NCBI GenBank assembly: GCA_937921595.1
Contig: CAKZTD010000060.1
Location: 25,719 to 89,718 of the forward strand
Length of the DNA stretch: 64,000 nt
Direction of reading: 5' to 3'
Origin: an uncultured Saprospiraceae bacterium
GTDB taxonomy: Bacteria > Bacteroidota > Bacteroidia > Chitinophagales > Saprospiraceae
Shown here: piece after piece, positions 45,188-53,813 of the stretch
Position numbering within the stretch: position 1 is the stretch's first letter
How the letters are laid out: each line of letters opens with the position of its first letter
The notes under the pieces: generated by a model
Database searches by the model: none
The model's input: only the letters and a program-made list of their open reading frames with translations
What the model was told of the DNA's origin: nothing
Made by a program: the position numbers and the translations under genes

Positions 45188-46978
45188 TTATTTCTTGATA
45201 AGCTTTCCACCATAGCTGGAATTCTCGCCCGTTATTTTATAAAAATAAATGCCATGAACTAAACCATTCATAGAAACAGATTCTAATTGGTAAGCATCAA
45301 TCACATCGATTTGGTTTGAAATCATGACTTGTCCTGAAGCATTGAAAATTTCTAAATGAGCATTGCCTTGGATGTTTTGCAATTCAAACTGGACGGTTTC
45401 AGTTACTGGATTTGGAAATGCCCGAACGATCGTTTCATTATTGATCCCCGATACATTACTCGCTTGCAAAGCATAATTTACTGCCGCTAAAGCATCCACT
45501 CTACCAAAACCATATTTGTTATTTGGAATCATCATACCGCCGTCATTTCCGCATTCTTCATCACTGGTTTTAGGTACTGCTGTTTGTCTAATGATCTCTT
45601 CTATTTCGTCCACATTCCCGGCAAGGGAAGGATCAGCAGAAATCAACAAGGCTACTAATCCAACGACATGTGGACCTGCCATACTTGTTCCGCTAAAAGT
45701 TGCATAGCCATCATCACGAATAGATGATCGCACCTGACTTCCTGGAGCGGTTACATCTGGCTTCATTCGGAAGCTACTATCTACCATCACTGGACCTCGG
45801 CTACTAAAACCAGAAAGGGTATCGTTTGATCGAGTAGAACCAATTGTAAAACTATTTTCAAACATTGCTGCAGGTGTACTTACTGAGCCGCATCCTTGGT
45901 TACCGCTATTACCTGCTGAAACTACAACCACTACTCCTGAAGATCGGAGATTATTAACCGCCGTTTCCATGAGCGACCAGTTATCAGGATTACAACCTTC
46001 CATCGTTGGACAAGACCATGAGTTATTGATTACATGAGGTGCTTTTGTTGGATCTGCATTTTCATTATTAATATCTGTCGGCGCCATAAACCACTCAAAA
46101 CATTCGATGTAAGAAGATGGGGATCCATATCCTCTTTCCATATTTCGGCAAGCGACCCATTTTGCCCCAGGTGCTACTCCGATTTGGTTTCCTGCTCCGT
46201 CATCTCCGACCATCGTTCCCATCGTATGTGTTCCGTGATTGTTATCATCACAAGGAATTGTAGAATTTAAACCACAAGGATTATTACTTGGATCAACAAT
46301 AGAATCGTTGTGCAAAGGGCTGATCTCATGAATTGCATCATGCCAATTGTAACTGTGGTCTTCTGATGCTCCATTCCATCCTCGGTATTGATTTTTAATC
46401 GCTGGGTGAAACCATTCATAACCGGTATCTGCACCACCAACAACTACGCCTTGACCAGTGTAACCTAAATCCCAAACCGCATCTGCATTGATCATTCCAA
46501 TTCCCCATTCGATATCTTCTGGTCCTCTTGAATTAGCAAAATCTTGTTCTGGAATATGGTTCAACAGCATCGTTGGATTATCTTGAATTTCAGCTACTCC
46601 TTTTTGCTGAGCCAATTCTTCGATCAAAGCCAAATCTCCAATTATCTGAATCGAGTTGATGATATAAAAAGATTTGAATTTTACGTTTTTTGATTGAAGC
46701 AAATTGATAGTACTGGCTTGAGAATTAGTCGCTGTTGCTTTTAATTTATTATAAACAAACCAAGCCTTTTCATCTTTAGTATTTAACGCCTTAGCATCAG
46801 AAACATTCGCTTTCTGATCAAAGACAACCATAAAATCTACTTGATCTGACTGACTCGCTTTTTGTAATAATACAGGAGACACTTTATCCTGCCAATCGGT
46901 ATCTTCTGGAAGTTGAAAGGCCATGATCGCTAATAATCCGAAAACCGCTACAATGCTAATCGATAAATACTTTTTCAT
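45188..46978 (-). CDS. Secreted S8 subtilase with T9SS sorting domain
   Basis: 596 residues. Signal peptide, an I9-type propeptide (about 30-140) and a peptidase S8 domain (about 155-495) with the full catalytic set: D184 (GGADTG), H248 (NHGTHT) and S432 (FSGTSMAGPH), plus oxyanion asparagine near N319. A T9SS type A domain ends the protein (FPNPVTETVQFEL ... GGKLIKK). It is a general extracellular serine protease that the type IX system carries across the outer membrane. The 45-nt shorter gap on the upstream side does not suggest an operon. Confidence 0.96.
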   Translation of the reverse strand: MKKYLSISIVAVFGLLAIMAFQLPEDTDWQDKVSPVLLQKASQSDQVDFMVVFDQKANVSDAKALNTKDEKAWFVYNKLKATATNSQASTINLLQSKNVKFKSFYIINSIQIIGDLALIEELAQQKGVAEIQDNPTMLLNHIPEQDFANSRGPEDIEWGIGMINADAVWDLGYTGQGVVVGGADTGYEWFHPAIKNQYRGWNGASEDHSYNWHDAIHEISPLHNDSIVDPSNNPCGLNSTIPCDDNNHGTHTMGTMVGDDGAGNQIGVAPGAKWVACRNMERGYGSPSSYIECFEWFMAPTDINNENADPTKAPHVINNSWSCPTMEGCNPDNWSLMETAVNNLRSSGVVVVVSAGNSGNQGCGSVSTPAAMFENSFTIGSTRSNDTLSGFSSRGPVMVDSSFRMKPDVTAPGSQVRSSIRDDGYATFSGTSMAGPHVVGLVALLISADPSLAGNVDEIEEIIRQTAVPKTSDEECGNDGGMMIPNNKYGFGRVDALAAVNYALQASNVSGINNETIVRAFPNPVTETVQFELQNIQGNAHLEIFNASGQVMISNQIDVIDAYQLESVSMNGLVHGIYFYKITGENSSYGGKLIKK

Positions 46979-47106
46979 AATTTGATTTTTTCTTACTTAT
47001 CTAACGAGGCCTAATTGAAAATGTTTGATAGTGAAGTTACTAAAAAATGAATTGATGATTTATTTGCAAGTCATTGATTTCAGAACACATTCTTGAACAA
47101 CTTCAG

Positions 47107-48807
47107 TTACTTAGCAATCATAATTTTTTCACTTAATATCTCTTGATCTAATTTAATTTTGAAGATATAAAGTCCATTTTGAAGATCAGATAAAGGTATT
47201 TTTAAATCCCCTGAATCGACATTTCCAAAAGCATAAGATTTGAGTAATTGCCCATTTGTATTAAAAACTTCAACGCCTAAATTATTTACACCTGTACCAA
47301 GAAAAAGATTTATAGCTTCTCCTTCTTTCACCAAAGTAGGTGCCAGCGTTATGGCATTTTCTAAAAAGCGTACTGACTTGATATCGGAATATTGGAAATC
47401 GCCATCAAAATCAATCTGCTTCAATCGATAATAATTCAGACCTACCAAAGGTGCTTCGTCATAGTACTCATAATCAATCCGTATTGTACTGTTGTTATTC
47501 GCTTGAACGTTGCCAATAGTTTCAAAATTTTCACCATCCGTACTTCTTTCAATTTCGAAAACCTCGGAATTTCGCTCTGAAGCGGTTGCCCATTCTAGAC
47601 GAACTTTTGATTGATCTAGGCTTGCTTTGAAATCAATAAATTCTACCAATAACGGTGCTTCGTTCATTTGTATAAGGAAAAGACCGTTTAGAACATCAGA
47701 AGCGATTATCGTCCCTGAGGGCAAAAAAGGATAAACCCCCCAAACGCCATCAGCAGTGTAAGAATTTCCATCATGAGTATCGTAATATGCTTCTACAACT
47801 ACATTATCAGGATCAGAAATATCAAACACCTGAACGCCATCATCATAATATGCTATATAAACCAGGTCACCAATTATAAAAGGGTTATGTGCTATACTAG
47901 AAGGATTTGTTGCTCCAGGGTTCAGCAAGTTGGAAAAAAACTGATCTGTTATATCTGAATTTGAGACATTAACAGGATCAGATACATCTAAAATTTTTAC
48001 TTTCCTATTAAAATTTTCATCACAAAAGACATAATGTTTCCCATCTTCGGTTAACCAACCACTATGATTATACCCACTATTGGTATAACTTTCCAAACTT
48101 CCAATAGTCACTGGATTTGCATGGTCTGTAAAGTCTATAATATACAATCCATCCCATCCAGAATTACAATAGGCAGTATCATTTACAACATGAATGTCAT
48201 GAGTATACCCTCCGTCTATACTTACATTCGCAACTTCTTCAATAGGATCAGTATTCAAGTCTAATACCCTGACATTACTTACTCCGCTCCCCGCAGCTCC
48301 GGCTGTATACAAATACCCACTTTCTGTATCAATAAAAATATTGTGTGCTCTTGTAAAAAAATCAGTGGTTTGAGTTTCAACAGTTACCGTATCTGGTAGT
48401 TCACTTAAATCGAAAACGATTAAGCCTTCATTACTTGTACTTTGATCTGCACAGGCATAAGCTTTTTCACCATAAGTTTTAAAATCTCTCCAGGTTGTTG
48501 CATCTAAATCCAATCCTCCTGTAACGTCAAGATCTCCATTTGAAAACTTTCGAATCAAGGTTGTATTTTCAGGATCCGTAACATTAAAAAAGAAGATATG
48601 CTCCGTAGATCCAATAATTGCATATTCATTTCCTGCAGCATCGGCATAGCCCCAACAATCATTGTAATAAACCCCTTGAGGACTTACTAACAAATCATCA
48701 TCATCATAATTGTACAGCTGCTCCATATTTAAGGAGTCATTATTTTGAGCAAAAAGGGAGAATGTCAACATTACAGACCAAAGTAAGGTAAGCTTATACT
48801 TAAGCAT
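47107..48807 (-). CDS. Choice-of-anchor B protein with T9SS sorting domain
   Basis: 566 residues. A signal peptide ends at FSLFAQ. A beta-propeller-like choice-of-anchor B domain (about 25-380) contains repeated D-x-x-[DN]-P segments such as VTDPENTTLIRKF and ISDPDNVVVEAYYDTH (short parts). The remainder is an Fn3-like part and a C-terminal T9SS type A domain (about 480-566, ending EKIMIAK). It should be surface-located. No catalytic motif is seen; adhesion or glycan binding is possible. Confidence 0.88.
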   Translation of the reverse strand: MLKYKLTLLWSVMLTFSLFAQNNDSLNMEQLYNYDDDDLLVSPQGVYYNDCWGYADAAGNEYAIIGSTEHIFFFNVTDPENTTLIRKFSNGDLDVTGGLDLDATTWRDFKTYGEKAYACADQSTSNEGLIVFDLSELPDTVTVETQTTDFFTRAHNIFIDTESGYLYTAGAAGSGVSNVRVLDLNTDPIEEVANVSIDGGYTHDIHVVNDTAYCNSGWDGLYIIDFTDHANPVTIGSLESYTNSGYNHSGWLTEDGKHYVFCDENFNRKVKILDVSDPVNVSNSDITDQFFSNLLNPGATNPSSIAHNPFIIGDLVYIAYYDDGVQVFDISDPDNVVVEAYYDTHDGNSYTADGVWGVYPFLPSGTIIASDVLNGLFLIQMNEAPLLVEFIDFKASLDQSKVRLEWATASERNSEVFEIERSTDGENFETIGNVQANNNSTIRIDYEYYDEAPLVGLNYYRLKQIDFDGDFQYSDIKSVRFLENAITLAPTLVKEGEAINLFLGTGVNNLGVEVFNTNGQLLKSYAFGNVDSGDLKIPLSDLQNGLYIFKIKLDQEILSEKIMIAK

Positions 48808-48952
48808 AGGGTAAGCGGTTTTTAAAGATTGAATAATGGGTCTTTATGGGGATAATATGAAAATACAAAAAATCATATCTATCCTAGCATTTCACCATAA
48901 AAAATCTTCATATTTGAATGCCTTTTGACATCTAACTATGTCCGATACAATT

Positions 48953-48960
48953 TAAATTTG
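48953..48960 (+). promoter_or_regulatory. TAnnTTTG box 4 nt before the alkA start
   Basis: TAAATTTG (48953-48960) followed by CATT and the ATG at 48965. A TTTTG at 48923-48927 lies 25 nt upstream. As at 30461, the spacing suggests a leaderless or almost leaderless mRNA. Confidence 0.5.
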
Positions 48961-48964
48961 CATT

Positions 48965-49582
48965 ATGAGTAAAAAAGCAATCAATCACCTTTCAAAAGAT
49001 ATCATTTTTAAAAAAGTCATCAAAGACATCAAGCTAGAGCCAGCGAGTAGAGATAGTAGTGTGTATGAAAGCTTAATCCGATCTATTACTTCTCAACAAC
49101 TTTCGGTAAAAGCAGCCGCAACGATCCATGGACGCTTTTTAGATTTATTTAAAAACAGATATCCTGATCCTAAAAAAGTGATTAAAATGGAAACCGAAGA
49201 ACTACGCTCAGCTGGTTTATCTCGCCAAAAATCTGGCTATGTTCAAAACGTTGCTCATTTTTTTATTAAAGAAAAGCTGTTTAATCAGGAGGATTGGTCA
49301 AAACGTTCAGATGATGAGATCATTGAGCAACTTACAGAAATCAAAGGTGTTGGTAAATGGACCGTTCAAATGATCCTCATGTTTACATTGGATAGATCAG
49401 ACGTCTTTCCAATAGATGATTTGGGCATTCAAAATGCGATTATTAAACATTATGATTTAGAAGGTAATTATTCTAAAACCAGAACAGATCAAAAGAAACT
49501 CAAGCAAAGAATGGTTGAAATATCTGAACACTGGAGCCCGTATCGAACTTTGGCCTGTCGATATTTGTGGAAATCAATCTAA
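48965..49582 (+). CDS. DNA-3-methyladenine glycosylase (AlkA-like, HhH-GPD)
   Basis: 205 residues, the small version of the AlkA family. The helix-hairpin-helix runs at about 121-135 (LTEIKGVGKWTVQ) and the catalytic aspartate at D152 (FPIDDLG). It excises alkylated purines from DNA in the base-excision repair pathway. Membership is strong, but the exact substrate range (alkA or alkA2/mag type) is not decided. Single gene, promoter box very close to the start. Confidence 0.9.
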   Translation: MSKKAINHLSKDIIFKKVIKDIKLEPASRDSSVYESLIRSITSQQLSVKAAATIHGRFLDLFKNRYPDPKKVIKMETEELRSAGLSRQKSGYVQNVAHFFIKEKLFNQEDWSKRSDDEIIEQLTEIKGVGKWTVQMILMFTLDRSDVFPIDDLGIQNAIIKHYDLEGNYSKTRTDQKKLKQRMVEISEHWSPYRTLACRYLWKSI

Positions 49583-49600
49583 ATCTCGACTTCCGCACAT

Positions 49601-49624
49601 TTGATGCACTGCATCAAGCTAGAC
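49601..49624 (+). repeat. Dispersed TTGATGC hairpin element, copy 2
   Basis: TTGATGC, ACT, GCATCAA, GCTAGAC, 18 nt after the alkA stop. Differs from copy 1 (43932-43955) only in the loop and the penultimate base. Confidence 0.55.
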
Positions 49625-49760
49625 CAATGCTCGATTTGACCGTGAGGAGTATGCTGTTTTCGGCGAGGAACTAAAGATCAAAAGCAAGGAATTAAGGGGA
49701 TTCAATTAGGAATATTCGAAACATTTTTCAATACAGACAGTTCTTTTCATAAGAATCCTT

Positions 49761-49768
49761 TATTTTTG
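49761..49768 (+). promoter_or_regulatory. Promoter box of the E2 gene
   Basis: TATTTTTG (49761-49768), a perfect TAnnTTTG, stands 116 nt before the ATG at 49885, leaving a long leader. Confidence 0.5.
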
Positions 49769-49884
49769 CATTTTCAGAATAGAAGTTATTTAAAAATGAC
49801 TTCGTAGACCATAAGTATTTAGGCGGAATTATCTTTAAATATATTTTATCCCGTCACTTAATAGAAATAACAAAAACCCAAGAT

Positions 49885-51162
49885 ATGAGCGTTGTAGAAA
49901 TGCGTGTTCCGACAATCGGTGAATCCATTAATGAAGTTACACTTTCCCAGTGGCTAAAAGGAAATGGCGAATTTGTAAAATTGGACGAAGCGATTTGCGA
50001 ATTTGAGTCTGATAAAGCGACTTTGGAATTCCCTGCGGAGGCAGCTGGAAAATTAATCTATGTTGCCAGCGAAGGTGACGACCTTGAAATCGGTGCTTTA
50101 GTTGCTAAGATTGATACTTCCGTTACTGCGGGCGCATCAAATGGTAGTGCTCCTAAAGCTCCTGAAGTAAAAGAAGAAGCACCAGCAAAAGTGGAAACAA
50201 AAGCAAGTCCACCTCCTGTTCCAACTAGCACTCCTCCTCCTGTTCCTTCTTATGCAGCTGGACATCCATCTCCTGCTGCGGCTAAGATTTTGAAAGAGAA
50301 TGCGGTTGCAACTGCTGAAGTTCAAGGTACTGGCAAAGGTGGCAGAATCACTAAAGAGGATGCTGCACAAGCAGTGGCTAATAAATCTGCTGCTCCGGCT
50401 TCGAGCCCTGCTGTAGCTACTACTACTCCAAGCCCTGTAGTTGTTTCTTCTGAAAATTTCAGCAGAGGTACTAGTAGAAAGAAAATGAGCAGAATGCGGC
50501 GAACCATTGCTAGTCGATTGGTTTCTGCAAAAAATAATACAGCGATGTTAACGACTTTCAATGAGGTTGACCTCACTGAAGTCATGAAACTTCGTAAAAC
50601 ACATCAAGAGGATTTCGTTGCAAAATATGGCGTCAAACTTGGCTTTATGTCATTATTCACCAAGGCATGTGCTAAGGTATTGATGGAGATGCCAGATGTA
50701 AATGCACAGATTGATGGTAACGAAATTATTTACCATGACTATGCGGATATTTCAATTGCGATTTCTACACCTACGGGGTTAGTTGTTCCTCCGGTACATA
50801 ATGCGGAGTCATTGAAATTTCATGAGATCGAGTTAAAAATTAAAGCACTTGCCGGAAAAGCTCGTGATGGAAAATTGACTTTGGACGAGATGAAAGGTGG
50901 AACTTTTACCATTACTAATGGTGGTGTTTTTGGCTCTATGATGAGTACGCCAATTATCAACGAACCGCAATCTGCAATCCTTGGAATGCATACGATTCAA
51001 CAAAGACCAATGGCTGTGAATGGTGAGGTTTTAATCCGACCAATGATGTATTTGGCTTTATCTTATGATCACCGAGTGATTGATGGTAGTACTTCAGTTA
51101 CCTTCTTAGTCAGGGTGAAAAAATTATTAGAAAATCCAGTGAAGTTATTATTGGATATTTAA
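49885..51162 (+). CDS. odhB: 2-oxoglutarate dehydrogenase E2 (dihydrolipoyl succinyltransferase)
   Basis: 425 residues. Transfers the succinyl group from the lipoyl arm to CoA in the TCA cycle. An N-terminal lipoyl domain carries the lipoylated lysine K44 (ESDKATLE), a Pro/Ala/Ser-rich linker (about 90-130), an E3-binding domain (about 128-165, [11 protein letters not shown]), and a C-terminal catalytic domain ending with D-H-R-V-I-D-G. Length and order match OdhB/SucB rather than the pyruvate E2. No E1 gene is adjacent. Confidence 0.92.
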   Translation: MSVVEMRVPTIGESINEVTLSQWLKGNGEFVKLDEAICEFESDKATLEFPAEAAGKLIYVASEGDDLEIGALVAKIDTSVTAGASNGSAPKAPEVKEEAPAKVETKASPPPVPTSTPPPVPSYAAGHPSPAAAKILKENAVATAEVQGTGKGGRITKEDAAQAVANKSAAPASSPAVATTTPSPVVVSSENFSRGTSRKKMSRMRRTIASRLVSAKNNTAMLTTFNEVDLTEVMKLRKTHQEDFVAKYGVKLGFMSLFTKACAKVLMEMPDVNAQIDGNEIIYHDYADISIAISTPTGLVVPPVHNAESLKFHEIELKIKALAGKARDGKLTLDEMKGGTFTITNGGVFGSMMSTPIINEPQSAILGMHTIQQRPMAVNGEVLIRPMMYLALSYDHRVIDGSTSVTFLVRVKKLLENPVKLLLDI

Positions 51163-51185
51163 AGATATTGTTTTTAAAAAAATAT

Positions 51186-51225
51186 AAAACTCTCGGATTG
51201 TTGATACAGTTCGGGAGTTTTTGTT
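51186..51225 (+). terminator. Terminator of the E2 gene
   Basis: A 10-bp stem with one U-G wobble (51186-51195 with 51212-51221), followed by TTTTTGTTT. It lies 24 nt after the stop. Confidence 0.75.
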
Positions 51226-51261
51226 TGACGTAACTCTGACTATTGTTTTACCTCAGCGATT

Positions 51262-51349
51262 CTCATTTTCTCGGCGGTAAACATACTACAAACCGCAGAG
51301 AAAATGAGGGTTCGCAGAGACTCTAAGATTTAATAAATTAAATCTTAGA
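51262..51349. repeat. Hairpin element with CGCAGAG motif between convergent genes
   Basis: Two hairpins: 51262-51272 with 51298-51308 (CTCATTTTCTC; inner GCGGT 51274-51278 with ACCGC 51292-51296), and 51322-51333 with 51338-51349 (TCTAAGATTTAA, 12 bp, loop TAAA). CGCAGAGA occurs twice (51294-51301, and again at 51312-51319). This resembles the widely dispersed CGCAGAG/CGCAAAG intergenic repeats I know from many Bacteroidota genomes; no copy elsewhere in the window confirms that. Confidence 0.6.
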
Positions 51350-51382
51350 AGAACAGTCGTTCGAATAAATTTGAAAGAGTTT

Positions 51383-52750
51383 TTACATCACAACGACCCG
51401 ATATTCATCTCCTTGGATCATTTTCCCAGTTTCATCTACGATTCTTAATTTTATATAATAAAATCCGGCAGGTAAGTCTTGGACATCAATTTGACGGGTT
51501 GAATAAGGAACGTCTAAGATCCTAACTCTTCTGCCATTTGCATCCATGATTTCCACTTCCATTTCCATACTTAAATCTGGAAAATGAACAGCAATATTAA
51601 AATAATCTCTTGTTGGATTAGGATAAATTGTGCAAAGCAAAAGTGGCCTTTCAACAAAAACCGAATCGCAAGAATTGTCATAGTTCAAATAAAGATGCTC
51701 GCTACTAAAATCCGCTACCTGGCTTTTACAATTTTGCCAATCGCTAAATTTATCTCTCGCATTATAAGACCAAAATACCATTCCGGCATATTCGCTATCT
51801 AGGCATTTATTCAAAAGATCTATCGGACTCTCCTCTCCTTCTGAAATGGTTGCAATCTCTGCCAGCAAGATTGGCTTACCTAATTCCCAATGATCATCCG
51901 ATTGCTCAAATGGAGAATCTTTATCTCCCATCCAGTTGTAATAATGAAAAGAATAAAAATCGAGAAAGACTTCGTTACAATCAAAACCTACTTTTTGAAA
52001 TTCACTTTCACTCCAATAATTTTTGCTCTGCTCCTCTGCATTTCCAAAAGGCTTTGCAGAACCAATGGTGATATTTTGATCAGAATGCGCTCGGATTGCA
52101 AGAATACACCTCCCCATGAATCGTTGCATCTCTTCTGCTTCAACTGTTTGAAAAGTAGAATTACCTGTTTCAATTTTCATTCCCCATTCAGGTTCATTCA
52201 TGATCTCCCAAGCCAATAGATTACAGTGGTCTTTCAGTTTTTCTACAATTGGAATTAATGCATGATCGATATAGCTTTGTGTTTTTTCAATATCCCTTAT
52301 TATATCGCTATGTAAACCTGCATGTCGGCCCGCTCCACTAGTATGATCTTCCAGCATGTCATGCGACCAAAGCGTAACGATCACCATTAAAGAATGATCA
52401 TTTGCTCTAGTAACAAAATCATCTAGTTCATCTAGCATTCCATCATCCAATCCAGTTACGGAGCCATCCGATCCAAAATTAGGATTGGCTCGCCCATCAC
52501 AATGAACCCAGATTCGAACACAATTTACTCCAGTAGCTTCCAGGTCAGCAAAAGCATTTTCAAACCACTCTGCATCATACCCCCTTCCGAGTGTCTCGTG
52601 TCGACCAAAATCCCATCCGAAATTATTCCATGGCAAGTTGACTCCATTAATGTAGTGTTCTTCACCATTAAGCATAATCATATTAGGCTGAGCAAAAACA
52701 ACGTTTTGAGCGCTAAGCAATAAAATGAGTATGATAAATTTGATTTTCAT
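51383..52750 (-). CDS. Secreted GH5 endo-glycanase with T9SS sorting domain
   Basis: 455 residues with signal peptide (KIKFIILILLLSAQNVVFA). A GH5-type (alpha/beta)8 barrel (about 25-330) has the acid/base N185-E186 (IMNEPEWG) and the nucleophile E298 (PILLAEIA). It probably cleaves beta-mannan or cellulose; the G-V-N-L-P-W-N-N-F-G-W-D-F-G start resembles family GH5 mannanases. The C-terminal T9SS domain begins near residue 360 (YPNPTRDYFNIAV). The substrate is not decided from sequence alone. Confidence 0.88.
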   Translation of the reverse strand: MKIKFIILILLLSAQNVVFAQPNMIMLNGEEHYINGVNLPWNNFGWDFGRHETLGRGYDAEWFENAFADLEATGVNCVRIWVHCDGRANPNFGSDGSVTGLDDGMLDELDDFVTRANDHSLMVIVTLWSHDMLEDHTSGAGRHAGLHSDIIRDIEKTQSYIDHALIPIVEKLKDHCNLLAWEIMNEPEWGMKIETGNSTFQTVEAEEMQRFMGRCILAIRAHSDQNITIGSAKPFGNAEEQSKNYWSESEFQKVGFDCNEVFLDFYSFHYYNWMGDKDSPFEQSDDHWELGKPILLAEIATISEGEESPIDLLNKCLDSEYAGMVFWSYNARDKFSDWQNCKSQVADFSSEHLYLNYDNSCDSVFVERPLLLCTIYPNPTRDYFNIAVHFPDLSMEMEVEIMDANGRRVRILDVPYSTRQIDVQDLPAGFYYIKLRIVDETGKMIQGDEYRVVVM

Positions 52751-53109
52751 TAATTGATTTTCTTTACCATGTACTTAATAGAAAAAACCATTCCCGAACC
52801 TTTATAAAGTTACCAAAAATAAACCAGCATTAAAACCTCCTCAATGTCCTCTCCACTACATCAATTATTTAAAGACTTTAAAGACTCAAATCGGTCCAGT
52901 TTTTATTCCCGATGAGGAAAATAAAACTTGGACAAGTTCTAAAGTATTTGACATTACAAAAAATGTTAATAATTTAGTAGTCATTATTCATTCCTTGGCT
53001 TTATTTTTGTAAAGTACACTTATGTTAAAATACTTATCTTTAAGTAAATGCCTAAACAAACTAAACAAAGGAGGTTGTTTTAAACCAAACCTTAATAAAC
53101 AAACGAAAC
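52751..53109. other. Intergenic region with divergent promoters
   Basis: 359 bases without a gene. On the minus strand TATTTTTG (52821 to 52814) stands 63 nt before the GH5 ATG; on the plus strand TATTTTTG (53002-53009) stands 100 nt before the ATG at 53110. An AAAGGAGG lies at about 53068-53075, 34 nt upstream of that ATG and too far to act as its ribosome site. No other signal is seen. Confidence 0.5.
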
Positions 53110-53634
53110 ATGACCCTTCAAGAATTATTTGATGCAATCGGAAATAATCCGAGCTATGTTATTGGATTTTATCTTCTTATTATTATTTCTGCATTTTTAG
53201 GCGGATTTATGGGTAAAAACGAAGGGCATCTCTCTCCATGGAAATACTTTTATTCAGCATTGGTTTATCTAGTTTGTATCCCAGGAATCTTTGCGATATC
53301 TCTGAATATTTATATGTTTTTGTTTGATCGAGGCAAAGTTCTCGAAACGGATGTTCTGATGCAGATCTTACCCGTATTGTCGATGATTGTAACCTTATTG
53401 ATTATTAAAAACAATGTTGCGCTGGATCAAATCCCAGGTTTTAAAAATGTATCTGGATTAATGATTATGATCTTTGCCGTTTTCGCATTGATGTGGGGAC
53501 TCGATAGAACTCGAATATTCGTCGTCGCTTTTGTCAATATTCCTTTTTATTTTATAGCACTAATTTTTATTGGTTTACTACTCGCTGTAAGATTTGGATG
53601 GTCAAGATTGATGACACAGAACAATCCTAAATAA
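53110..53634 (+). CDS. Small multi-pass membrane protein
   Basis: 174 residues with about five hydrophobic segments (residues about 15-32, 45-70, 80-98, 113-130 and 135-160). No signal peptide cleavage, lipobox or catalytic motif is visible. I do not recognise a family. It stands between the GH5 gene and the DUF5916 gene with no operon evidence. A channel or inner-membrane assembly role would be speculation. Confidence 0.7.
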   Translation: MTLQELFDAIGNNPSYVIGFYLLIIISAFLGGFMGKNEGHLSPWKYFYSALVYLVCIPGIFAISLNIYMFLFDRGKVLETDVLMQILPVLSMIVTLLIIKNNVALDQIPGFKNVSGLMIMIFAVFALMWGLDRTRIFVVAFVNIPFYFIALIFIGLLLAVRFGWSRLMTQNNPK

Positions 53635-53749
53635 TTTATAAAAATATAACCCCTTCCTATTCCTTACTTTACGCCTATTCCAGGATAGGCAATACGCTTC
53701 TCACAACAAACCCACAAAGTATTAACCATTATTTCATTTAAGTACTAAT

Positions 53750-53813
53750 GAAGTTGTTCTACAATAAATTTATGGCTTGCCAATAAACCATAAATTTATT
53801 CTTGAATAACTTC
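53750..53813 (+). promoter_or_regulatory. Long hairpin over the start of the DUF5916 gene
   Basis: 26-nt arms 53750-53775 and 53788-53813 pair except for two mismatches and one G-T wobble, around a 12-nt loop; the 13-bp core AATAAATTTATGG is perfect. The TTG start of the gene (53802) is inside the 3' arm, as is its following AATAACTTC. Confidence 0.7.

Larger units (their letters stand above)
49583..49884. other. Non-coding region before the 2-oxoglutarate dehydrogenase E2 gene
   Basis: 302 bases without a gene. It holds the second TTGATGC hairpin copy at 49601-49624 and the TAnnTTTG box at 49761-49768, described separately. Nothing else is seen. Confidence 0.4.

Noticed and set aside
53068-53075. 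AAAGGAGG as ribosome site for the gene at 53110
   Set aside because: It is 34 nt from the ATG, far outside the usual spacing, and most genes here have no such site.
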